Assembly: GCA_004210455.1 (NCBI GenBank)
Contig: SEFA01000053.1
Coordinates: 1 to 43,350 of the forward strand
Reading direction: 5' to 3'
Length of the DNA stretch: 43,350 nucleotides
Origin: Rubrivivax sp.
GTDB taxonomy: Bacteria > Pseudomonadota > Gammaproteobacteria > Burkholderiales > Burkholderiaceae_C
Of the stretch, positions 17,285-25,668 are shown in pieces; positions within the stretch are counted from its first letter, which is position 1, and every line of letters starts with the position of its first letter. The notes under the pieces were generated by a model. That model saw nothing but the letters and a program-made list of their open reading frames with translations. It ran no database searches and was not told the DNA's origin. A program made the translations under genes and the position numbers.

Positions 17285-18271
17285 TTAAGGAGAGTGCAAA
17301 AACGTGTGAACCGCCTGGACGGTGGACGCGGGGTCCTCCTCCTGGGGGACATGCCCTAATTCGGGGAAGACCTGCACGGTGCTGTGCGCGATGCCCTGAT
17401 GCAGGCGTTCGGCCGCGACGGGCGGGATCAGGCGGTCCTTGCCGCCCCACAGGATCAGCGTCGGGGCCTGGATGCGGGCCAGGAGATCGTCGTGCCGTCC
17501 GGGCTTGCGCTGGGCCAGGCGCTGCACCATGGCCGCGCGGTTGCCTTCGCGCAGCGCCAGTTCGAAGTGGCGGTCCACCACGGCGGCCGTGACCTTGGCC
17601 GGATCACCGTACAGATCGCGCAGGTTGCGGTCCACGATGGGCCGCGGCAGGAAGATGCCGGCCAGCCACTGCAGCGCGCGCGAATTCGGAATGTGGGCCG
17701 GATCGGGCATCAGCTCGCTGGGGACGGCGAGGCCGTCGGCGTCGACGAGCACGAGCGCCGCGATCTGCGCAGGATGTCTGGCGGCGTACTGCCAGGCCAG
17801 TTCGCCACCCATGGAGCTGCCGCCGAGGACCATGCGGTCAATCTGCAACTGTTGGAAGAACGACAACAGGAACGAGTCATAGGCATCGTTGCCGTAATCG
17901 CCTAGAGGCGAGGGTCCGGTGAGTCCGAATCCCGGCAGGTCGAGCGTGATCACGCGGCGCGTCGCGCTGAGCGACTTCACCCAGCCCTCCCAGGTGTGCA
18001 GGCTGGCGCCGGCGCCGTGCAGCAGCACGATGGGCGGGAGCTCGGTCCTCGGGCCCTCGTCGCGGAAGTGGACGAACTGGGTCTGGCCGCCGGACAGCGT
18101 CAGTTCCATGAACTCCGACGGCGGCGGGCCCCAGCGCGCAACCAGGCTTTCCAGCGGCCGGTCCGGCGCGCGGAAGGCCATCGCGAGCAGGGCCGTCGCC
18201 AGCACGGCCAGGCCCAGCAGCTTCATCAGCCGGGCGCCGAGGGTGGGGCGGGCGCTCATTCGCTCGATCAT
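17285..18271 (-). CDS. Membrane-anchored alpha/beta-fold hydrolase
   Basis: 328 aa. One hydrophobic segment near the N-terminus ([16 protein letters not shown], about 18-33) suggests a membrane anchor or uncleaved signal with the enzyme outside the cytoplasm. The fold carries an oxyanion HG motif (VLLHGAGAS), the nucleophile S153 in GGSSMGG, the acid in [10 protein letters not shown] and the catalytic His in ELGHVPQEE. This is a complete triad of an esterase, lipase or C-C hydrolase; the substrate is unknown. The ATG at 18271 overlaps the trhO stop by four bases (ATGA), so the two are coupled. An ATG four codons further on (18259) is an alternative start. Confidence 0.82.
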   Translation of the reverse strand: MIERMSARPTLGARLMKLLGLAVLATALLAMAFRAPDRPLESLVARWGPPPSEFMELTLSGGQTQFVHFRDEGPRTELPPIVLLHGAGASLHTWEGWVKSLSATRRVITLDLPGFGLTGPSPLGDYGNDAYDSFLLSFFQQLQIDRMVLGGSSMGGELAWQYAARHPAQIAALVLVDADGLAVPSELMPDPAHIPNSRALQWLAGIFLPRPIVDRNLRDLYGDPAKVTAAVVDRHFELALREGNRAAMVQRLAQRKPGRHDDLLARIQAPTLILWGGKDRLIPPVAAERLHQGIAHSTVQVFPELGHVPQEEDPASTVQAVHTFLHSP

Positions 18272-19065
18272 TCGATGACGGAATCGGGCGACGGGGCCAG
18301 TCCAGGATCAACGGCGCGGCGCTCGTCGAAGACGAAGCAGTCGCCGTGGTAATGCGCGTTGCCGACTTCCTCGAAATACTTGAGGATGCCACCCTCGAGC
18401 TGGTAGACCTTCGCGTCGAGGCCGTGGCGCGCCGCCTCCTGATCGAGGTAGAGCGCCGCCTTCTCGCAGCGGATGCCGCCGGTACAGTAGCTGACCACGG
18501 TCTTGCCGGCGAGCTCGGCGCGGTGCGCCTGGAAGGCGTCGGGAAACTCGCTGAACTTCGTGATGCGCCAGTCGATCGCGTCGTCGAAGGCGCCGACGTC
18601 GACCTCGAAGCCGTTGCGCGTGTCCAGCGTGACGACCGGGCGCCCCTCGTCGTCGTGACCCCGGTCGAGCCAGCGCTTCAAGGTCTCCGCCGGCAGCGCG
18701 GGCGCGCGCGGCGCCTGGTCCGGGCGGATCGTCGGGTGGTTCATGCGGATGATCTCCGGCTTCACCTTCACCAGCAGCTTGCGGAACGGGACCTCGTCGC
18801 TCCAGCTCTCCTTGGGCGCCAGCGCAGCGAAGCGATCATCCTCGCGCAAGGCGTCCACCCACGCGTTCACCGCTTCCGGCGCACCGGCAAGGAACAGGTT
18901 GATCCCTTCCTCCGCAATCAGCACCGTGCCCTTCAGGCCCAACGCCTGCGCATGGGCGTGCAACCGGTCCCTCAGCCCCTCCGGCGCGTCGATGGCGACG
19001 AACTGGTAGCAGGAAATGTTGAGGATGATCTCGGTGGCGCGATCGGTGGAGATGGCAGTGTTCAT
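18268..19065 (-). CDS. trhO: tRNA uridine(34) hydroxylase TrhO
   Basis: 265 aa, the YceA/TrhO rhodanese family. The N-terminal domain ([27 protein letters not shown]) is the ferredoxin-like half. The C-terminal rhodanese domain carries the active-site loop CTGGIRC (C194 and C200) and [17 protein letters not shown]. TrhO makes 5-hydroxyuridine at position 34 of certain tRNAs, with prephenate-linked or oxygen-dependent chemistry in known bacteria. The gene is followed by the hydrolase with a four-base overlap. A TACAAT -10-like hexamer lies about 45 bases upstream of the ATG. Confidence 0.92.
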   Translation of the reverse strand: MNTAISTDRATEIILNISCYQFVAIDAPEGLRDRLHAHAQALGLKGTVLIAEEGINLFLAGAPEAVNAWVDALREDDRFAALAPKESWSDEVPFRKLLVKVKPEIIRMNHPTIRPDQAPRAPALPAETLKRWLDRGHDDEGRPVVTLDTRNGFEVDVGAFDDAIDWRITKFSEFPDAFQAHRAELAGKTVVSYCTGGIRCEKAALYLDQEAARHGLDAKVYQLEGGILKYFEEVGNAHYHGDCFVFDERRAVDPGLAPSPDSVIE

Positions 19066-19110
19066 GCCGGTGCAGAGGCTGGTAGCCTGGCAGGATCAGG
19101 GAAGCGGAAG

Positions 19111-19116
19111 ATTGTA
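19111..19116 (-). promoter_or_regulatory. -10 element upstream of trhO
   Basis: TACAAT on the minus strand lies about 45 bases before the trhO ATG. The -35 region is GC-rich and shows no clear match. Confidence 0.35.
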
Positions 19117-19232
19117 GGCGGGGTGCGGGGAGGCACTGCGGGTGGCCAAGCGCGGGCTCTCCACGATGCAGGAGGCCTCGCGTCCGCGAACCTCCAGCAT
19201 CATTCCGGCCCCAGTGGCACTCGCTGACCTTG

Positions 19233-19254
19233 CCGGCGCCTCGCGCCGGTTTTT
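19233..19254 (+). terminator. Terminator-like hairpin pointing to the + strand
   Basis: The 7-bp stem CCGGCGC/GCGCCGG with loop CTC is followed by TTTTT when read on the + strand. No + strand gene ends here: it abuts the stop of the minus-strand cyclophilin gene. It may be the 3' end of that message, an antisense terminator, or the end of an unseen small RNA. Confidence 0.45.
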
Positions 19255-20282
19255 CAGCGTCTGGCTTCGGGGGACTTGGGTTCGTTGAGCTTCACGTCGG
19301 GCGCAGGCACCGGCTTGATGCGCACCGGGACGGCGGCGCTGCACAGATCGGTGTAGCCGGGGCTGTGGACGAACCAGCCGCCACGATGGCGGCGCGCGTT
19401 CAGCAGCTCGCTCCAGGTCGGCGTGTCGGTGCGCAGCACCTGCAGCGCGGGACGCTGATCGGCCGGCAGCGCCGAGGCGAGCGACACGCGCTCGATGCCG
19501 AGCCGCTGCTCGGGTTTGTCGTAGAAGCCCATCGCGGCACCACCGCGCGGCAGCGCGGACAGGAACTCCATGCCCTTGAGCACGCGTCCGACCACCGTGA
19601 TGTTGAGGTCCAGCCCGCGCGGCGCATGGCCGATCACGGCATACAGCTCCGCCCCGGTGCTGGAATCCTTGGCGTTGCCGCGACCGGCGCCGACGGTGCC
19701 GTAGCAGTGCGCGAGCCAGGCCTGGCCCGTCTTCGGATCCGCGGCAGCGGGGAAGCCGTCCACCTGGCCCGCGCGCGGCGCCCAGCCCTCGATGTCTGGC
19801 ATCACCGTCATCGGCACGCCCTTGAGAGGGATGGAGAACTCCGCCGGCAGCTGGGACCTGGCACCGGCGGGGAAGGGCTTGCCCTTGCCCTTGAGGCCGG
19901 TGTCCTCGTCGTCCGCATTGGGGTCGCCCCATTGGGTGACGAAGTTGTCCTGGACGCGGACGATCGCCAGCCCGTCGTAGTAGCCGCCGCGGGCCAGCGC
20001 GCGGATGTTGTCGACGTGCGCAGGCGCGAAGCGTGGCGCGAGTTCGATGAAGACCTGACCCTGCGGCAGCGTCATCACCAGCAGGTTGTCCGGATCGACG
20101 TCGCGCCAGACGGCGGCGGGCGCGGTGGCGAGGATGTCGGCGCTGCTCCGCGGCGGCTGGGCGGGCTTCTTGACCGCTGCCGCAGGCTTGGTGGCCTTCT
20201 CCGCGGGCTCGGCCGCGTTCGCGATCATCGGCGCGCACAGCGCCAGGGCCGCCAGCAGGGGCAGGTGTTTCCTCATCGTCAT
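19254..20282 (-). CDS. Exported cyclophilin-type peptidyl-prolyl cis-trans isomerase
   Basis: 342 aa from the ATG at 20282 (MTMRKHLPLL); GGAG lies six or more bases upstream. A signal peptide ends near APMIANA. After an Ala/Pro/Lys spacer comes a cyclophilin-like domain: DNLLVMTLPQGQVFIELAPRFAPAHVDNIRALARGGYYDGLAIVRVQDNF in consecutive stretches, then a long insertion and DLNITVVGRVLKGMEFLSALPRG. It would catalyse proline isomerisation in the periplasm. The domain is longer than simple PpiA proteins because of the middle insertion (about 150-220) and a C-terminal extension of about 90 residues. The gene is divergent from dnaE, with only 59 bases between the two starts. Confidence 0.85.
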   Translation of the reverse strand: MTMRKHLPLLAALALCAPMIANAAEPAEKATKPAAAVKKPAQPPRSSADILATAPAAVWRDVDPDNLLVMTLPQGQVFIELAPRFAPAHVDNIRALARGGYYDGLAIVRVQDNFVTQWGDPNADDEDTGLKGKGKPFPAGARSQLPAEFSIPLKGVPMTVMPDIEGWAPRAGQVDGFPAAADPKTGQAWLAHCYGTVGAGRGNAKDSSTGAELYAVIGHAPRGLDLNITVVGRVLKGMEFLSALPRGGAAMGFYDKPEQRLGIERVSLASALPADQRPALQVLRTDTPTWSELLNARRHRGGWFVHSPGYTDLCSAAVPVRIKPVPAPDVKLNEPKSPEARR

Positions 20283-20329
20283 CCGGGCGCTCCGCGAGAG
20301 TGTTCGATGGAGGGCGAGCATAGCCTTCT

Positions 20330-20335
20330 TACAAT
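20330..20335 (+). promoter_or_regulatory. -10 element, apparently leaderless, of dnaE
   Basis: TACAAT is separated by six bases from the dnaE ATG at 20342. Transcription should begin on the start codon itself. No ribosome-binding sequence is seen in between. Confidence 0.5.
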
Positions 20336-20341
20336 CGCCCG

Positions 20342-23300
20342 ATGGCTTTCGTTCATCTCCGCTCCCACACCGAGTTCTCCGTCGTCGACGGCACGCTGCG
20401 CATCGACGACGCCGCCGCGGCGGCCGCCAAGGACGGCCAGGTCGCCCTGGGCCTGACCGACCTCGCGAACATGTTCGGCGGGGTGAAGTTCTACAACGCC
20501 TGCCGCAAGAAGGGCGTGAAGCCGATCCTGGGGGTGGAGGCCTGGCTGGAGCCCGAAGCGGCGGACCGTCCGCCGTCGCGGGTGCTGCTGCTGGTGCAGG
20601 ACATCCAGGGTTATCTGAACCTGAGCGAGCTGCTGTCGCGCGCCTGGATCCAGAACGTGCAGCGCAACCAGGCGCTGCTGAAGCTGGCGTGGATGCAGGA
20701 GCTTAACGCCGGCCTGATCTGCCTCGGCGGGATGCAGTTCGGCCCGGTCGGCCAGGCGCTGATCGCCGGCGACGAGGCGCGCGCGCTGGACGTGGCGCAG
20801 CGCCTCGCCGCGATCTATCCGAACCGCTTCTACATCGAGCTGCAGCGCGCCGGCCTGCCGGGCCAGGAAGCGCTGCTGCGCCAGCTGGTGCCGCTGGCCG
20901 CGAAGGCGGGTCTGCCGGTCGTGGCGACGCATCCGATCCAGTTCCTGGAGGAGGACGATTTCGAGGCCCACGAGGCGCGCGTGTGCGTGGCCGACGGCGA
21001 GACGCTGGCCAATCCGAAACGGGTGAAGCGTTTCCTGCCCAGCCAGCATTTCAAGAGCCAGGCCGAGATGGAGGCGCTGTTCGCCGACATCCCGAGCGCG
21101 ATCGCCAACACGGTGGAGATCGCGAAGCGCTGCAGCCTGACGCTGGTGCTGGGCAAGCCGCAGCTGCCGAACTTCCCGACCCCCATCCAGGCCGATGGCA
21201 CGCCGATGCCGATGGAGCAGTACTTCCGCATGCTGTCGCACGAGGGGCTGGAGGACCGGCTCAAGCTGCTGTTCCCGGACGAGGCCAAGCGCGACGCGGC
21301 GCGGCCGCGTTACGTGGAGCGGCTGGAGTTCGAGCTGAACACCATCATCAAGATGGGCTTCCCCGGCTACTTCCTCATCGTGGGCGACTTCATCCGCTGG
21401 GCGAAGAACAACGGCTGTCCGGTGGGCCCGGGCCGGGGCTCGGGCGCGGGCTCGCTGGTCGCCTACGTGCTGCTGATCACCGACCTGGATCCGCTGCAGT
21501 ACAACCTGCTGTTCGAGCGCTTCCTGAACCCGGAACGGGTCTCGATGCCCGACTTCGACATCGACTTCTGCCAGGGCAACCGCGACCGCGTCATCGAGTA
21601 CGTCAAGGACAAGTACGGCCGCCCGGCGGTGAGCCAGATCGCGACCTTCGGCACGATGGCGGCCAAGGGCGCGCTGCGCGACATCGGCCGCGTGCTGGGC
21701 ATGGGCTTCGGCCACGTGGACTCGATCGCGAAGCTGGTGCCGGCGCCCCCGGGCAAGACGGTGACGCTGGCCAAGCTGCCGCCGGGCTTCGATCCGGACA
21801 AGGCCAAGATGGTCTACGCGCGCCACGAGTCGCCCGAGATCGAGGAACGTGAGGCGCAGGACGAGGAAGTCGCCGGCCTGCTGGAGATGGCGGCGCGCGT
21901 GGAGGGCACGGTGCGCTCGATCGGCATGCACGCCGGCGGCGTGCTGATCGCGCCGGGCAAGATCACCGACTTCTGCCCGCAGTACCAGCAGCCGGGCTCG
22001 ACCTCGGCGGTCAGCCAGTACGACAAGGACGACGTCGAGGCCATCGGCCTGGTGAAGTTCGACTTCCTGGGCCTGGCAACGCTGACCATCCTCGAGCTGG
22101 CCAAGGACTTCATCGTCGGCCGTTATCCCGAGGCCGCGGACTTCGCCTTCGAGACCATCCCGCTGGACGACAAGCGGACCTACAAGCTGTTCTCCGACGG
22201 TCTGACGGAGTCGGTGTTCCAGTTCGAATCGAGCGGCATGCAGCGCATGCTGAAGGACGCGAAGCCTTCGCGCCTGGAAGACCTGATCGCGCTGAACGCG
22301 CTGTACCGCCCGGGCCCGATGGACCTGATCCCCAGCTTCGTCGCACGCAAGCACGGCAAGGAGACGGTGGTGTACCCGCACCCGCTGGTCGAGCCCGTGC
22401 TGTCCGAGACCTACGGGATCATGGTCTACCAGGAGCAGGTGATGCAGACCGCCCAGGTGCTGGGCGGCTACTCGCTGGGCGGCGCGGACATGCTGCGCCG
22501 CGCGATGGGCAAGAAGAAGGCCGAAGAGATGGCCATGCACCGCGACCTGTTCCGGAAAGGCGCGGCGGAGAAGGGCATCGACCAGGACAAGGCCGACGAG
22601 GTCTTCGACCTGATGGAGAAGTTCGCGGGCTACGGCTTCAACAAGTCGCACGCGGCCGCGTACTCGCTCCTGGCGTATCACACGGGCTGGCTGAAGGTGC
22701 ATTTCACGGCGGAGTTCTTCGCCGCGAACATGACCATCGAATCGGACGACACCGACAAGCTCAAGGTGCTGATGAACGATGCCAAGCTGTTCGGCATCGA
22801 GTTCGAACCGCCCAACATCAACCTCGGCGTCGGCCGCTTCGAGCCGATGAGCGCGGACGAAGGAACGTCGAAGTCGGTCGCCAGGGAAGGCAAGGCCGGC
22901 ACGACGCCGCGAGCGCGCAAGATCAACTACAGCCTCGGCGCGATCAAGGGCACCGGCGCCGGCGCGATCGAGGCGATCGTGCGCGCGCGCACCGAGGGCG
23001 GTCCGTTCACCAGCTTCTTCGACTTCTGCGCGCGCGTGGACCGCAAGGCGGTCAACAAGCGGGTGGTGGAGGCGCTGATCAAGGCCGGCGCCTTCGACGC
23101 GCTGCACGCGAACCGCGCGCGGCTGCTGGCCAGCGTGGCGCTGGGCTACACCTATGCGGACAACCTGGCGCAGAACGTCAACCAGGGCGGGCTGTTCGAC
23201 TTCGACGGCGGGCACGGCTCGTCGACGGCGGAGCCGGACTTCGTCGACGTGCCCGAGTGGGGCATCAAGGAGCGGCTGAGCCTGGAGAAGACGGCGATCG

Positions 23301-23905
23301 GCTTCTACCTGTCGGGACACCTGTTCGACCAGGCGGAAACGGAGCTGCGCCGGATGGTGAAGCGCCGGATCGTGGACCTGCAGGACAGCCGCGAGCCGAC
23401 GACGGTGGCGGGCATCGTGTCCGACATGCGGGTGATCAACGGCTCGCGCGGCCGGGTGGCGATCTTCAAGATCGACGACAAGACCCATGCGATCGAGGCG
23501 GTGGCCAACGAGGAGATGCTCAACGCCAACAAGGAGCTGCTGGCGGAAGACGAGCTGATCATCGCGGTGGGCAAGGTGCAGAACGACCGTTTCTCCGGCG
23601 GGCTGCGGATGAACGTGCAGCAGGTCTTCGGCCTGGCGGCGGCGCGGGCGCGTTTCGGGCGCTACCTGCGCACGGCGCCCAACCTGCCGGCGGCCGCGGT
23701 ACTGGAGCTGGTCAAGAGCTGGCCCGCCAAGCGCGTGGAGACGGAGCAGGGCGTGCTCAGCCAGGGGCTGGAGCTGCGCATCCCGATCAAGCGCAACGGC
23801 GCGATCGCGGAACTGGGCCTGGGCGGCGCAGGCAAGTTCTGGCCCAGCGACGAGGCGCTGGAACAGCTCAAGCCGGCGGAGATCGTGTATTCCGAGGGTG
23901 GTTGA
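20342..23905 (+). CDS. dnaE: DNA polymerase III subunit alpha
   Basis: 1187 aa, the usual length of the replicative DnaE1. The N-terminal PHP domain starts at once (FVHLRSHTEFSVVDGTLRI). The catalytic aspartates lie in PDFDIDFC near 402-408, after the GPGRGSGAGSLVAY palm motif. The helix-hairpin-helix and tail follow, with a clamp-binding type motif QGGLFDF near 952. An OB-fold (TTVAGIVSDMRVINGSRG) lies near 1020. It synthesises the chromosome with the sliding clamp. No beta-clamp or tau genes are nearby. The gene stands alone between a divergent cyclophilin gene and the hipBA locus. Its promoter appears leaderless. Confidence 0.97.
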   Translation: MAFVHLRSHTEFSVVDGTLRIDDAAAAAAKDGQVALGLTDLANMFGGVKFYNACRKKGVKPILGVEAWLEPEAADRPPSRVLLLVQDIQGYLNLSELLSRAWIQNVQRNQALLKLAWMQELNAGLICLGGMQFGPVGQALIAGDEARALDVAQRLAAIYPNRFYIELQRAGLPGQEALLRQLVPLAAKAGLPVVATHPIQFLEEDDFEAHEARVCVADGETLANPKRVKRFLPSQHFKSQAEMEALFADIPSAIANTVEIAKRCSLTLVLGKPQLPNFPTPIQADGTPMPMEQYFRMLSHEGLEDRLKLLFPDEAKRDAARPRYVERLEFELNTIIKMGFPGYFLIVGDFIRWAKNNGCPVGPGRGSGAGSLVAYVLLITDLDPLQYNLLFERFLNPERVSMPDFDIDFCQGNRDRVIEYVKDKYGRPAVSQIATFGTMAAKGALRDIGRVLGMGFGHVDSIAKLVPAPPGKTVTLAKLPPGFDPDKAKMVYARHESPEIEEREAQDEEVAGLLEMAARVEGTVRSIGMHAGGVLIAPGKITDFCPQYQQPGSTSAVSQYDKDDVEAIGLVKFDFLGLATLTILELAKDFIVGRYPEAADFAFETIPLDDKRTYKLFSDGLTESVFQFESSGMQRMLKDAKPSRLEDLIALNALYRPGPMDLIPSFVARKHGKETVVYPHPLVEPVLSETYGIMVYQEQVMQTAQVLGGYSLGGADMLRRAMGKKKAEEMAMHRDLFRKGAAEKGIDQDKADEVFDLMEKFAGYGFNKSHAAAYSLLAYHTGWLKVHFTAEFFAANMTIESDDTDKLKVLMNDAKLFGIEFEPPNINLGVGRFEPMSADEGTSKSVAREGKAGTTPRARKINYSLGAIKGTGAGAIEAIVRARTEGGPFTSFFDFCARVDRKAVNKRVVEALIKAGAFDALHANRARLLASVALGYTYADNLAQNVNQGGLFDFDGGHGSSTAEPDFVDVPEWGIKERLSLEKTAIGFYLSGHLFDQAETELRRMVKRRIVDLQDSREPTTVAGIVSDMRVINGSRGRVAIFKIDDKTHAIEAVANEEMLNANKELLAEDELIIAVGKVQNDRFSGGLRMNVQQVFGLAAARARFGRYLRTAPNLPAAAVLELVKSWPAKRVETEQGVLSQGLELRIPIKRNGAIAELGLGGAGKFWPSDEALEQLKPAEIVYSEGG

Positions 23906-23921
23906 AAACCTTCCCTTTTTT
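23895..23921 (+). terminator. Terminator overlapping the end of dnaE
   Basis: An imperfect stem (AGGG-T-GGTT with AACC-TT-CCCT, small GAA loop) is followed by six T at 23916-23921. The dnaE stop codon lies within it. Confidence 0.6.
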
Positions 23922-23929
23922 GTTCCTCG

Positions 23930-23972
23930 TAACAGTTGTTATGGCAATCTTTTTACGCTATAACAATTGTTC
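23930..23972 (+). promoter_or_regulatory. hipBA promoter with two operators
   Basis: The -35 TTGTTA (23936-23941) and -10 TATAAC (23959-23964) are 17 bases apart; transcription should start just before the ATG at 23974. Two similar dyads overlap these elements: TAACAGTTGTTA (23930-23941) and TAACAATTGTTC (23961-23972), with centres 31 bases, or three helical turns, apart. They are the natural binding sites for the HipB-like repressor and would block RNA polymerase directly. The AT-rich sequence stands out from its surroundings. Confidence 0.75.
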
Positions 23973-23973
23973 C

Positions 23974-24294
23974 ATGAGTCTTAAAACCCTTCCGTTCATC
24001 GTCGAGGATTCGCTCGCAGCCCTTGGCGAGCGCATTTCGCTCGCCCGGCGAGCTCGACGACTGACGCGCCCGGACCTGGCCGCCCGGGCAGGCATCGGCT
24101 TGAGCACGCTGGTGGCGATCGAGACCGGCGCCCCGACCGTCCAGATCGGCTCCGTGTTGATGGTGCTGTGGGGGCTGGGATTGGAGGGGACCTTCGACAC
24201 TCTGTCGAACCTGGGATCCGACAAAGAGCTTTCCGCATTGATGGCCGATGCAGTGCCGCTGCGCGTTCGTACGCCCAAACGGAGGACCCCATGA
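23974..24294 (+). CDS. hipB: HipB-like XRE antitoxin/repressor
   Basis: 106 aa from the ATG at 23974. A helix-turn-helix of the XRE type spans about 15-60 (LGERISLARRARRLTRPDLAARAGIGLSTLVAIETG). The C-terminal tail is the toxin-binding part. It neutralises the HipA-like kinase and represses the operon through the two dyads in the promoter. There is almost no leader before the ATG. The stop overlaps the hipA start by four bases (ATGA at 24291-24294). Confidence 0.85.
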   Translation: MSLKTLPFIVEDSLAALGERISLARRARRLTRPDLAARAGIGLSTLVAIETGAPTVQIGSVLMVLWGLGLEGTFDTLSNLGSDKELSALMADAVPLRVRTPKRRTP

Positions 24295-25562
24295 GCGCCG
24301 ATGCCAAGCCGGTCTGGGTCTGGCTCCCGGGCAGCCCGGTGCCGGTCGAATGCGGCGTGTTCTCGCTGAAGGATGGTGTCGGCATTTTCGAGTACCGGCA
24401 AGCCTACCTGGACGCTCATGGCGTCGCGCTGGACCTCGCGCACCTGGCCTTGAGTTCGCGCGCGCGGCCGATCAGGGAAACCAGGCAGGATGGACTTTTC
24501 GGTGTGATTCGGGATGCCAAGCCGGAAGGTTACGGACTCGATCTGCTGGCACACCTGCGTCAGGTCCGCGTGGAAGACCACATGGCCGTGCTGGAAGAGT
24601 CGGAAGGCGATTCGGTCGGCGCCATCGCCGTCTGCGACGACGTTGCGCGGAAGCAGGCGTTTCACTGTCCGCCGTCCCACGACCTGCTTCAGATCCTTGC
24701 GGACGTGCCTGACTCACGTCCGGCCAGTGATGCCGTGCGCGAAGTGAAGGGCATCGTTGGAACGAGCGCCGGCGGCGAGCGTCCCAAACTCACCGTGATG
24801 CATGAGGGGCAGCAGTGGCTAGCAAAGCTCCAGGACCGCGGAGACCGACCCCATTCGCCACTTCGCGAATTCGTGGCCATGAAGGTGGCGACGGCGCTCG
24901 GCGTGAATGCGGCGGAAGTGCAGTTCAAGCGGGTCGAACAACGCGAAGTGATCCTGGTCCGTCGCTTTGACCGCGAAGTGGATGAACAGCGGCGGGTGAC
25001 CCGGCGACTATTCGCCAGCGCGCACACGGTGCTGGGCCTGGACAAGCAGGTGAGGGGGAGTCGTGAACGCTCCTATCTGGCTTTGGCGCACGAGCTGCAG
25101 CGCTGGCGAGGGCGCGCGGACAACGAGGCGGTGTTGGAGGGAAAGCGCGAACTCTTCCGTCGCATCGTCATGAACGCCGTGTTGGGCAACGGCGATGATC
25201 ACCCGCGCAACACGGGTTTCCTGTTCGATGGAACGGGGTGGACGCTGTCCCCGGCGTTCGACATCGCGCCGTATGGCATGGTCTTTTCCGGCACGCAATC
25301 CATGGACATTTCCCGGTCCCGGACGCACGCGGCGTCCAGCGCCGTCTTCAACCTGATCGACGCTTGCTCGGATTACGGCTATGTCGAGGAAGAGGCGCGC
25401 GAGTACATCGCGTCCGCGCGTCGACAGGCGCCAGTCCTTTGGGTCGAGCAGGTGATCGCAGCCGGTTTCCAGGAAGACGACTTGCCGTTCCAGGTGCCGA
25501 TCTGGCTGGACGTCGAGGGACCGGCTGGAGCCACGGCGCGTCGGAGTTCTCGGGGGCGTTGA
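24291..25562 (+). CDS. hipA: HipA-family serine/threonine kinase toxin
   Basis: 423 aa; GGAGGA lies five bases before the ATG. HipA kinase motifs are present: the glycine-rich autophosphorylation loop GTSAGGERPKL (about 157-167, S159), ATP-site lysine K179 in WLAKL, the catalytic loop NGDDHPRN (300-307), and a DFG-like SPAFDIAP with D324. Known HipA proteins phosphorylate glutamyl-tRNA synthetase or related targets and induce growth arrest. The target here is not known. Gene order and overlap with hipB are typical of type II hipBA. The locus lies between housekeeping genes as a compact module, in line with horizontal acquisition, but no mobile-element ends are visible. Confidence 0.9.
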   Translation: MSADAKPVWVWLPGSPVPVECGVFSLKDGVGIFEYRQAYLDAHGVALDLAHLALSSRARPIRETRQDGLFGVIRDAKPEGYGLDLLAHLRQVRVEDHMAVLEESEGDSVGAIAVCDDVARKQAFHCPPSHDLLQILADVPDSRPASDAVREVKGIVGTSAGGERPKLTVMHEGQQWLAKLQDRGDRPHSPLREFVAMKVATALGVNAAEVQFKRVEQREVILVRRFDREVDEQRRVTRRLFASAHTVLGLDKQVRGSRERSYLALAHELQRWRGRADNEAVLEGKRELFRRIVMNAVLGNGDDHPRNTGFLFDGTGWTLSPAFDIAPYGMVFSGTQSMDISRSRTHAASSAVFNLIDACSDYGYVEEEAREYIASARRQAPVLWVEQVIAAGFQEDDLPFQVPIWLDVEGPAGATARRSSRGR

Positions 25563-25668
25563 GTCCCCATTGCCGATCGGCAACTGCGACTCGGGTCAGT
25601 CGACCATCCCCCATTTGACGGGTGCTTCTCCCACACCACAACGAAGGTGTCAGGCGTAAGCTGTCCTC

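Noticed and set aside
20279-23488. A 1069-codon open frame antisense to dnaE
   Set aside because: It lies entirely opposite a clear dnaE gene, is rich in Arg, His and Val as expected from complemented GC-rich codons, and has no domain.
25657-25668. Leaderless promoter for the patatin gene (TAAGCT, six bases before the ATG)
   Set aside because: The hexamer matches a -10 at only three positions, too weak to list beside the other leaderless candidates.
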